9,845 nucleotides of DNA from a bacterium UBP3_UBA1247 (GTDB taxonomy: Bacteria > UBA3054). This document shows, in pieces, positions 1 to 6,262 of this stretch. The position numbers were made by a program, and so were the translations under genes. The DNA lies in assembly GCA_002308555.1 (NCBI GenBank), contig DBWD01000125.1:195-10039 (forward strand), read 5' to 3'. The notes under the pieces were generated by a model that was not told the origin of the DNA, did no database searches, and saw only the letters and a list, made by a program, of their open reading frames with translations. Within the stretch, counting starts at the first letter, position 1. Each line of letters opens with the position of its first letter.

Positions 1-129
1 GGGACGGTCTGGGAGAACATCTCTCCCGAGCAGTGCCTGGAACCGAAGAAGGCCGGCGCCGGCAGCGATTTCGCGGGTTGGGGCAACCTGGCGCCCATCG
101 CCGTCTACAAGGAATTCATCGAAGAATAA
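1..129 (+). CDS. C-terminal end of a probable (alpha/alpha)6-barrel glycosidase (partial, 5' truncated)
   Basis: An open frame enters from the left edge in frame 1 and gives 42 residues before TAA at 127-129. The piece contains TVWENISPE (residues 3-11) and, further on, FAGWGNLAPIAVY. A WEN-Y/I-SPE segment followed by an aromatic-x-GW-x-x-L-x-P-I-A tail resembles the C-terminal end of bacterial trehalase-like and GH63/mannosylglycerate-hydrolase-like alpha-glycosidases, where the conserved Glu and the closing helix of the barrel sit. That family match is from memory and rests on a short fragment. The catalytic domain and any signal peptide lie outside the window. The next gene starts one base after the stop, so the two are probably co-transcribed. 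Another carbohydrate-active enzyme with the same fold is possible. Confidence 0.5.
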   Translation, partial: GTVWENISPEQCLEPKKAGAGSDFAGWGNLAPIAVYKEFIEE

Positions 130-130
130 A

Positions 131-1576
131 ATGGACGAAGAAAAACTGGAACAGCAAACGATAGAGGAAAGCGAGCTCATTCAGCCGGAGAACGAGCTGC
201 CCCCCGCGAAGTGGGAGGAACTTTCCCCGGAGATGAAAAGCTACGCCGAGAAGGCGGGCTGGAATTCCCTCATGCCCGTGCAGGCCATGACCATCCCTTA
301 CGTGCTGGAGCGCCGGGACCTCATGGTGCAGTCCCGCACCGGCAGCGGCAAGACCGGGGCGTACCTGCTGCCGGCCCTGAAAAGGATCGACAAGGGGCTC
401 GCGGAATGCCAGGCGCTGGTGGTGGCCCCCACCAGGGAGCTGGCGCTGCAAATAGAGACGGAGGCGGAGAAAATGACCGCGGGGAGCGGGATCTCCTCCG
501 TGGCGGTCTACGGCGGCACGGGCTACGACAAGCAGCAGAAAGCCATCCCGGGCGCGCAAATAGTCATCGGCACCCCTGGCCGGCTTCTGGATTTTATGCT
601 GAGGGGCACGCTGAAACTCGCGAAACTGAGGGTGCTCATACTGGACGAGGCGGACAGGATGCTCTCCATGGGCTTCTATCCCGACATGTGCCAGCTTAAG
701 CGCTATCTGCCGCAGAAATACAACGGCTACCTTTTCTCCGCCACCTTTACCCCTCGGGTGCTCTCGCTGGCGGGGCAGTTCCTGGAGAAGCCGGAATTCC
801 TGAGCCTCTCCAAGGACAACGTGCACGTCAAGGAGATCCAGCATCTCTTCTGCCAGGTGCCGGCCATGGAGAAAGACCGCTCCCTGGTCAGGATCCTGGA
901 GACGGAGTCCCCGGATTCCGTCATCGTTTTCTGCAACATGAAGACCACGGTCCACTACGTGGCGGTGGTCTTGAAGCGCTTCGGCTTCGAGGCGGAGGAA
1001 CTCTCCGCCGACCTGCCCCAAAAAAAGCGCGAGGCCCTCATTCAGCGCCTGCGGGAGGGCCAGCTGAAGGTCCTGGTCTCCTCTGACATCGCGGCCCGGG
1101 GCATCGACATCCCGGCCCTTTCCATGGTCATCCAGTACGAGCCGCCGGAGGAGCAGGAACTCTACATCCACCGCGCCGGCCGCACCGGGCGCGCGGGGGC
1201 CGCGGGCACCAGCGTGACCCTGGTCACGGCGGGGGAGAAAGTCAAGCTCAACATGATCGCCAAGGCCTACAACATCGAGATGAAGGAGCTGCCCCTGCCC
1301 ACGGAGGAGGAAGTTGAGAAAGTCATCTCCGAAAGACTCCAGACCAATATGGAGCAGCTGGCCAGAAGCCTGGACCTCCTGCAGAAGGAGCGGGCCGCCC
1401 GCTTTGTCTCCATGGCCAGGACCATAGGCGCCACCGAGGAGGGCGTGACCCTGCTGGCGGCCCTGCTGGACCGCTGCTACCAGGACAGGATCATGGCGGG
1501 CAGCGACAGCTACGTTCCGAGAGTCGAGAAAGAGAAACGCGGCGAGGGACGGGGACGCGGCCGCCGCAAAAAATAA
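131..1576 (+). CDS. DEAD-box ATP-dependent RNA helicase
   Basis: 481 residues; a cytoplasmic ATP-driven enzyme that unwinds or remodels RNA duplexes. All the core motifs are visible in order: Q motif with Q51 (GWNSLMPVQ, 43-51), motif I SRTGSGKT (68-75), Ia PTREL (100-104), GG (128-129), Ib TPGR (148-151), II DEAD (172-175), III SAT (203-205), IV VIVFCN (264-269), V ARGID (322-326) and VI HRAGRTGRAG (347-356). Both RecA-like domains are complete, so the enzyme should be active. After about residue 390 come a charged helical extension and a short basic Arg/Gly/Lys tail (466-481), a common RNA-binding addition in this family. The ATG lies one base after the upstream stop and has only a weak GAAG ribosome site, so translation may depend on read-on from the gene before. 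The next gene is an RNA exonuclease, which suggests roles in RNA turnover. The subfamily (RhlE, CshA, DbpA and so on) cannot be set by eye, so no symbol is given. Confidence 0.95.
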   Translation: MDEEKLEQQTIEESELIQPENELPPAKWEELSPEMKSYAEKAGWNSLMPVQAMTIPYVLERRDLMVQSRTGSGKTGAYLLPALKRIDKGLAECQALVVAPTRELALQIETEAEKMTAGSGISSVAVYGGTGYDKQQKAIPGAQIVIGTPGRLLDFMLRGTLKLAKLRVLILDEADRMLSMGFYPDMCQLKRYLPQKYNGYLFSATFTPRVLSLAGQFLEKPEFLSLSKDNVHVKEIQHLFCQVPAMEKDRSLVRILETESPDSVIVFCNMKTTVHYVAVVLKRFGFEAEELSADLPQKKREALIQRLREGQLKVLVSSDIAARGIDIPALSMVIQYEPPEEQELYIHRAGRTGRAGAAGTSVTLVTAGEKVKLNMIAKAYNIEMKELPLPTEEEVEKVISERLQTNMEQLARSLDLLQKERAARFVSMARTIGATEEGVTLLAALLDRCYQDRIMAGSDSYVPRVEKEKRGEGRGRGRRKK

Positions 1577-1612
1577 TTCGCTAAAAACAAACCGAAAGTT
1601 TACGGGAAGAAA

Positions 1613-2722
1613 ATGAGACAAAACATAAGAGACCTGAAAGAAGGCGACGTGGTGGACGAGTTCTACGCCATCCAGCAGTGCGACAGGCGCGAGACCAAGC
1701 AAGGCAAATCCTTTCTGACGCTGGTGCTGACGGACGCCACGGGCAGCGTGTCGGCCAACCTCTGGGACGACGTGGACCGGCTGCAGAAGATCTTCGAGAG
1801 CGGCAAGATCGTCAAGATAACCGGCAAGGTCGGGACCTACGAAGGCAAGCCGCAGATCAAGATCTCGGACGGCCGGAGCCTGCGCCCGGGGGACAAGATA
1901 AACGAGAGCGACGTGAGAATGGGCAGCGTTTACGATCCGGAGGAAATGTGGCGGGAATTGGAAGAATACCGCCTTAACGTGAAGGATCCCTACGTGGCCA
2001 AACTTTTGGCCTCCTTTTTCGAGGATCCGGAATTCATAAAGGAATTCAAGGTCCACACCGCGGCCAAGGCCATGCACCACGCGGCCTGCGGCGGTCTTCT
2101 GGAGCACACCCTGGGGGTGACGCGCCTGGTCCTGACCATGGCGGAGCGCTACCCGAAACTGAACCGCGACCTTCTGACGGCGGGCGCCATGCTGCACGAC
2201 GTGGGCAAACTTTACGAGATGCAGGGCTCTTTGAGCACGGAATACACCACCCTGGGCCGCCTCATCGGGCACGTGGCCTACGGCAGCGAGCTGGTGGGGA
2301 AAGCCTGCGACAAGATAGAGGGCTTCCCGGAAGAATTGAGGCTGCAGCTGCAGCACATGATACTGAGCCACCACGGCAGGCTGGAATTCGGCTCCCCCGT
2401 CCTGCCCCAGACCCCCGAGGCCATGGCGCTCTTCAGGGCCGACGAAACGGATTCCCACCTCTACATGGTCTTCAAGGCCATCGGCGAGGAGGGCGAGCAG
2501 CCGGGAGATTTCACCAGCCGCGTCAAGGCGCTGGAAACGGCGCTCTACAAGACGGAAGCCGCCAGGAAGGGCGGGATCTATTCCATGGCTTATCCCGCGG
2601 CCGGCAAGAAAACGGCGAAGCCCGCGCCGGAGCAGCCCGCGCCGGAGCCCGCCGGGCAGCCGGCGGAGGAAAAGCCCGGGGAGGAACCCGCGGCGCAGCA
2701 GTGGGACCTGTTTTTTAAATGA
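1613..2722 (+). CDS. yhaM: YhaM-like 3'-5' exoribonuclease (OB-fold plus HD domain) with a disordered C-terminal tail
   Basis: 369 residues. An N-terminal OB-fold (about 12-92, ending near YEGKPQIKISDGRSL) is followed by a metal-dependent HD domain (about 145-310). Metal-site residues visible are H155/H156 and H165 in HHAACGGLLEHT, the H195-D196 pair in HDVGK, H220, H253/H254 in HMILSHHG, and D277/D280 in the RADETD segment. This arrangement, and EFGSPVLPQTPEA, match YhaM/Cbf1 of Firmicutes, a 3'-5' exonuclease acting on RNA and ssDNA; Cbf1 was described as binding a plasmid replication enhancer. The protein is about 55 residues longer than B. subtilis YhaM (314, from memory). The extra part (about 328-369) is a Pro/Ala/Glu-rich linker ending in QQWDLFFK, which resembles a sliding-clamp-binding peptide. 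The gene follows the helicase after 36 bases and overlaps mnmA by ATGA. Family assignment is firm; the exact substrate is inferred. Confidence 0.88.
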   Translation: MRQNIRDLKEGDVVDEFYAIQQCDRRETKQGKSFLTLVLTDATGSVSANLWDDVDRLQKIFESGKIVKITGKVGTYEGKPQIKISDGRSLRPGDKINESDVRMGSVYDPEEMWRELEEYRLNVKDPYVAKLLASFFEDPEFIKEFKVHTAAKAMHHAACGGLLEHTLGVTRLVLTMAERYPKLNRDLLTAGAMLHDVGKLYEMQGSLSTEYTTLGRLIGHVAYGSELVGKACDKIEGFPEELRLQLQHMILSHHGRLEFGSPVLPQTPEAMALFRADETDSHLYMVFKAIGEEGEQPGDFTSRVKALETALYKTEAARKGGIYSMAYPAAGKKTAKPAPEQPAPEPAGQPAEEKPGEEPAAQQWDLFFK

Positions 2723-3747
2723 GAGTTCTCGTGGCCATCTCCGGCGGGGTGGATTCCGCCGTCAGCGCCTATTTGCTGGGTAAACAGGGCTGTGAAGTCC
2801 TGGCCGCGCACTTTTTGACCAGCGACAAAGGATTGGCCGCGGCGGAGGACGCGAAAAGGGTGGCGGAGGCCCTGAAAATCAGGCTCGTGGTGAAGGACCT
2901 GCGGGAGACTTTCGAGGAAAGGGTGGTGCGCCCCTTCGTTCGCGAATACCTGCGGGCCAGGACGCCCAACCCCTGCGTCAACTGCAACCCCAATTTCAAG
3001 TTCAGGGAGCTTCTGGCCATCGCCGACGAGGAAGGCTGCCAAATGGCCGCCACGGGCCATTACGCCAGGATCGTGAGAGATCCGGAGGGCGGGCGCGCCC
3101 GCCTTTTCGCGGCCGCGAACGTCAAGAAAGACCAGTCCTATTTCCTCTCCCGCCTGAGCCCGGAGCAGCTCTCCAGGCTCGTTTTCCCCCTGGGTGAGAT
3201 GACCAAGGAGGAGGTAAGGCAGATCGCCGCCGAAGCGGGGATCCCCGTGGCCCAGAAAAGGGACAGCCAGGAGATCTGCTTCATCCCCAACGACGACTAC
3301 GAGGCCTTCCTGAGAGAGCGCGCGCCGGAAGCCTTCGTCCCCGGCCCGATCCGGGACGTCTCGGGCGAGGAGGCCGGCTGCCACTGCGGGCTGCCCGCCT
3401 ACACCGTGGGACAGCGGAAAAAGATCGGCGCCCACCGCGTCAGAAAATACGTGGTGAGGATAGACAAGGGGGAGAACGCGGTCGTCATCGGCGGCAACGA
3501 GGACCTGATGAGGAAGGAGGTGCCGCTGGAGGACGTGAGCTGGCTGGAAGAGCCCGATTCGGACAGCTTTTCCGCGGAGTGCAAGATCCGCTCCACCAGC
3601 CCGCCGAAGCCCTGCCGGGTGAAGATACTGCCCGGCGGAAAGGCCCTGGTGGAGTTCGCCGAGCCCGAGCGGGCGGTCACCCCTGGGCAGGCGGGGGTTC
3701 TCTACCGTTCCGGCGAAGTTTTGGGAGAGGGTACCATAAGCGAATAA
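2719..3747 (+). CDS. mnmA: tRNA-specific 2-thiouridylase MnmA
   Basis: 342 residues. MnmA activates C2 of U34 with ATP and inserts sulfur from a persulfide relay, making the s2U wobble base in tRNAs for Lys, Glu and Gln. The PP-loop motif SGGVDS is at 8-13. TPNPCVNCN (82-90) supplies C89, equivalent to the first E. coli active-site Cys (C102), with C86 forming a CxxC. ATGHYAR (111-117) is conserved. SQEICF (183-188) supplies C187, equivalent to the second catalytic Cys (C199). The central domain (about 205-265, with YTVGQRKKIG at 228-237) and a C-terminal beta-barrel (about 270-342) follow, so all three domains are present. At 342 residues it is slightly short for the family (usually about 360). 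The SQEICF version of the second Cys site is the form common outside Proteobacteria, which have STGICF. The ATG overlaps the yhaM stop (ATGA), so translation is probably coupled. Confidence 0.96.
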   Translation: MRVLVAISGGVDSAVSAYLLGKQGCEVLAAHFLTSDKGLAAAEDAKRVAEALKIRLVVKDLRETFEERVVRPFVREYLRARTPNPCVNCNPNFKFRELLAIADEEGCQMAATGHYARIVRDPEGGRARLFAAANVKKDQSYFLSRLSPEQLSRLVFPLGEMTKEEVRQIAAEAGIPVAQKRDSQEICFIPNDDYEAFLRERAPEAFVPGPIRDVSGEEAGCHCGLPAYTVGQRKKIGAHRVRKYVVRIDKGENAVVIGGNEDLMRKEVPLEDVSWLEEPDSDSFSAECKIRSTSPPKPCRVKILPGGKALVEFAEPERAVTPGQAGVLYRSGEVLGEGTISE

Positions 3748-3751
3748 GTTA

Positions 3752-3760
3752 TGCTAAAAT
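3752..3760 (+). promoter_or_regulatory. probable extended -10 sigma70-type promoter for panB
   Basis: TGCTAAAAT fits the extended -10 pattern TGnTAnAAT, with TAAAAT at 3755-3760, and lies in a short AT-rich island between mnmA and panB. No good -35 is visible 17 bases upstream, which an extended -10 can tolerate. A start of transcription near 3767 would leave a leader of about 35 bases before the panB ATG. It suggests that panB and the lipoprotein genes can be transcribed independently of the RNA-metabolism cluster. Confidence 0.45.
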
Positions 3761-3764
3761 GAAT

Positions 3765-3775
3765 ATTTCAGAAAT
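3765..3775. promoter_or_regulatory. small interrupted palindrome in the panB leader, possible operator
   Basis: ATTTCAGAAAT has 5-base arms around a single central base and sits at or just after the predicted transcription start. The position would suit a repressor site, but an 11-base palindrome in AT-rich DNA can arise by chance. No known regulator is recognised. Confidence 0.2.
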
Positions 3776-3801
3776 TAAACTAGAGAATTTTGCCCTTAAA
3801 T

Positions 3802-4590
3802 ATGACCTCACTACGTAAACTGCGCGAGAAATATCTGGCCGGCGAAAAGCTTGTGGTTTTGACCGGCTACGACGCTTTGATGTCCTCCCTCCTGGCCGAG
3901 GCGGGAGTGGACGCCGTATTGGTCGGCGATTCGCTGTCAAACGTGATAGCGGGTTATCCCAACACCCTGCCCGTGACCATGGAGCAGATGCTCTGGCACG
4001 TCCAGATGACGGTCAGGGGAGCGAAGGGAACGCCGGTCATCGCCGACATGCCCTTCCTATCCTACGAAGTCTCAACCGAGCAGGCCGTCGTGAACGCCGG
4101 CCGCTTCATCAAGGAAGCCGGGGCGGACGCGGTGAAGCTGGAAGGCGGACGCTCGGCCTACAACGCCATCCGGGCCATGACGGAGGCGCACATCCCGGTC
4201 TGCGGGCACGTGGGCTTGCAGCCCCAGTCCGTTCTGACCCTGGGAGGCTATACCGTGCAGGGCAAGACCGAGGAGGCGGCCGCGAGGATCAGGGAGGACG
4301 CCCTGGCGGTCCAGGAAGCGGGCGCTTTCGCGGTGGTTTTGGAAATGGTGCCGGCCAAACTGGCCGAAGAGATAACCGCCTCGCTGAAGATCCCCACCAT
4401 CGGCATCGGCGCCGGGCCCCGCTGCTCCGGCCAGGTCCTGGTGACCCAGGATCTCCTTGGCATGACTGACACGAAACTGAAGATCGCGAAGCGCTACGCG
4501 GAGCTTAGGCGGGAAGCCCTGGAGGCATTGACGAACTATGTCTCCGACGTAAAGGAAGGCCGGACGCCTTCCGAGGAGAATTCCTTCTGA
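3802..4590 (+). CDS. panB: 3-methyl-2-oxobutanoate hydroxymethyltransferase (ketopantoate hydroxymethyltransferase)
   Basis: 262 residues from the ATG at 3802. PanB transfers a hydroxymethyl group from 5,10-methylene-tetrahydrofolate to alpha-ketoisovalerate, giving ketopantoate, the committed step to pantothenate and CoA, in the cytoplasm. The Mg-binding acids are visible: D43 in VGDS, D82 in ADMPF and E114 in KLEGG. K112 and the catalytic base E181 (LEMVP) are also present; this spacing closely follows E. coli PanB. GIGAG (201-205) and GQVLVTQDLLGM (210-221) are further signatures, and the length is typical (about 264). A TTG at 3790 in the same frame would add four residues (MPLN). The ATG is preferred because its product begins like the family, but neither start has a good ribosome site. 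No panC or panD is adjacent. The gene ends one base before a lipoprotein gene. Confidence 0.95.
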   Translation: MTSLRKLREKYLAGEKLVVLTGYDALMSSLLAEAGVDAVLVGDSLSNVIAGYPNTLPVTMEQMLWHVQMTVRGAKGTPVIADMPFLSYEVSTEQAVVNAGRFIKEAGADAVKLEGGRSAYNAIRAMTEAHIPVCGHVGLQPQSVLTLGGYTVQGKTEEAAARIREDALAVQEAGAFAVVLEMVPAKLAEEITASLKIPTIGIGAGPRCSGQVLVTQDLLGMTDTKLKIAKRYAELRREALEALTNYVSDVKEGRTPSEENSF

Positions 4591-4591
4591 C

Positions 4592-6253
4592 ATGAAAAAA
4601 GTTTTATCCATATTGTTCTTGCTTTCCTTCGCCCTGGCGGTCTTTCTGCTGGACGCCTGCCGGGACGAGGCCTCCGACCTTAAAGGCTCGCTGGACGAAG
4701 CCCAGCGCGCGCTGAACCTCAGCGATTTCGGCCGGGCCCAGAGGATCTATTACGAGCTTAAGCAGAAATTCCCGGAAGAGCAGAAGATCAGGCTGGGCCT
4801 GGGCTACTGCTACCTGAAGCAGAACCACGACGAGTACGCCGGCGGCGAGTTCTCCAAAGTCCTGGCCCTTTCCCAGCAGACCAACGGCTGGGCCTGGATG
4901 GGCCTGGGAACCTACTACCAGCGCCTCAGGAAACCCGAGGAGGCCAGGATCTGCTTCGAGAACGCGGTCTTCTGCATGCCCAATTCCAAGGAGGCCCTCT
5001 GCAACCTGGGCAACGCCTATTTCCGGGCGGCCAATTACGAGAAAGCCGCGGAGAGTTACGTCAAGGCCCTGAAGGCCGGGGACACCAGGGGCGAGCTGCT
5101 GGCGGTCATCGGCACCTGCCACCAAAGGACGAAAAACTGGCGGGAAGCGGTCCGCTATTTTGAGAAAGCCTTCCAGGAACTGCCCAAGAACAAGAATCTG
5201 CCCCTGTCGCTGGCCCGCATCTACAAGGATAATTTCGACGACCCGGTGAAGGCCGCGGACTTCTTCAAGAAATACGCCGAGCTCGATCCCAAGGGCGCCC
5301 AGGCGCTTTATTCCTCCTTCAGCGTCCCCGAGAAGAACGTGGAGACGGAGCCCGAGAAGCAGGAAGGCGCCCCGGCGGTCACCATAGTGGACAAGCCCGA
5401 GGACGATCCCAAGGAGCAGCTGACGCCCGCGCAGAAAGCCAAGAGCGAGGCCGACACCTTCGAGCACGACGGCCGCCTGGCCAGGCTCGACGGCAAGATG
5501 AAGGAAGCCATCAAGAATTACGAGGCGGCCCTGAAGATCGATCCCTCCAGGGGCTATCTCTACGAGGAGCTGGGCGACATCTATTCCGGCGAGTTCCAGG
5601 ACGACGAGCTCCTCTCCGCCCTTAGAAGCTACAAGGCCTACGCCGACTGGTGCCGCAAGGACAGCCAGAAATTCGCCGCCGCCAACCAGAAGGTCAAGGA
5701 GATCCAGACCCGCTACAACCAGGCCGAGAGCAAGATCCGCCAGATGAAGGAAAAGGAGGAGGAAGCCAAGGCCCTGGCCAAGAAGGAGGAGGAAGAGCGC
5801 AAGAAAGCCCTGGAGAAGGACGTGGAGGCCAAGATGGCCAAGACCAAGTCCTACGACCAGCTCATCACGGAAGGCGTGGTCGCCCTGCAGCGTCAGCAGT
5901 ACGTGGAAGCCCGGGAGCTTTTGCAGAAAGCGCTGGCCGCGAACGAGGAAGACCACAGGGCCTACTACTACCTCGGGCTGGTCACCTTCAGTCTGGTGAA
6001 GACCAGCGAGGAACCGGCTTTCAAGCTGGAAAAATGCCAGGAGGCGATCCAGTTCTTCAGCAGCGCCATCGAAAGGAAGAAAAACTACGCCAACAGCTAC
6101 GCCCTGCGCGGCATCTGCTACGAGATGACCGGCCAGCTGGACAAAGCCGCGGACGACTATCTCACCTATCTCGAATCCGTCGACGAAAACGAGGATTCCT
6201 CGCTCAAGAGGCAAGTCAACACGCGCTACGACCGCATGATGGGAGCGCATTAA
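4592..6253 (+). CDS. large TPR and coiled-coil lipoprotein
   Basis: 553 residues, no named family recognised. The N-terminus has Lys2-Lys3, a hydrophobic stretch and a lipobox-like LLDAC with C23 as the likely lipidated Cys; Asp at -2 is unusual for a lipobox. Repeated helix pairs of TPR type follow at about 33-66, 99-131, 133-165, 167-199 and 201-233. An acidic, Pro-rich linker (about 245-285) leads to another TPR block (286-350), a Lys/Glu-rich coiled coil (about 365-415) and a C-terminal TPR module (about 408-550). That last module is repeated in the next gene. TPR arrays are protein-docking scaffolds, so an envelope-anchored assembly factor is the likely role; substrate and partners are unknown. 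The start follows panB by one base, with GAGGAGAA at 4573-4580 somewhat far upstream (13 bases). Codon use is strongly biased (AAG, GAG, GCC), suggesting good expression. Confidence 0.88.
   Translation: MKKVLSILFLLSFALAVFLLDACRDEASDLKGSLDEAQRALNLSDFGRAQRIYYELKQKFPEEQKIRLGLGYCYLKQNHDEYAGGEFSKVLALSQQTNGWAWMGLGTYYQRLRKPEEARICFENAVFCMPNSKEALCNLGNAYFRAANYEKAAESYVKALKAGDTRGELLAVIGTCHQRTKNWREAVRYFEKAFQELPKNKNLPLSLARIYKDNFDDPVKAADFFKKYAELDPKGAQALYSSFSVPEKNVETEPEKQEGAPAVTIVDKPEDDPKEQLTPAQKAKSEADTFEHDGRLARLDGKMKEAIKNYEAALKIDPSRGYLYEELGDIYSGEFQDDELLSALRSYKAYADWCRKDSQKFAAANQKVKEIQTRYNQAESKIRQMKEKEEEAKALAKKEEEERKKALEKDVEAKMAKTKSYDQLITEGVVALQRQQYVEARELLQKALAANEEDHRAYYYLGLVTFSLVKTSEEPAFKLEKCQEAIQFFSSAIERKKNYANSYALRGICYEMTGQLDKAADDYLTYLESVDENEDSSLKRQVNTRYDRMMGAH
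5813..6250 (+). repeat. paralogous TPR module, copy A (C-terminal third of the large lipoprotein)
   Basis: Residues 408-553 of the large lipoprotein align without gaps over about 140 positions to residues 69-215 of the next gene, with roughly half identical by hand count. Shared landmarks are EDHRAYYYLGL, KLEKCQEA, RGICYE and the DEN-acidic-S segment near the end. DNA identity is patchy but includes two 15-base exact matches (GACCACAGGGCCTAC and AAGCTGGAAAAATGC). Confidence 0.85.
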
Positions 6254-6262
6254 GGAAAAGCT

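Noticed and set aside
116..2458. A 780-codon open frame on the minus strand spanning the helicase and exonuclease genes
   Set aside because: It is antisense to two genes with full family motifs. High GC with strong third-position bias removes antisense stops. Its translation is rich in His, Arg, Gly and Leu with no recognisable domain.
3759..3818. A 19-codon small gene (MNISEIKLENF...) before panB as a true leader peptide
   Set aside because: It has no ribosome site, its ATG overlaps the predicted -10 so it would not be transcribed from that promoter, and its stop lies inside panB. It shows no run of regulatory codons. Kept only as part of a finding.
5740..5830. Purine-rich AAG/GAG tract as a DNA repeat
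   Set aside because: The apparent repeat is explained by Lys/Glu coiled-coil codons with strong AAG/GAG preference and is not periodic at a fixed unit length.
4604..6250. A 548-codon minus-strand open frame opposite the large TPR lipoprotein
   Set aside because: This is the mirror of a strongly codon-biased gene: Lys/Glu codons read back as Leu/Phe, giving an apparently hydrophobic protein. The sense frame has a lipoprotein signal and TPRs.
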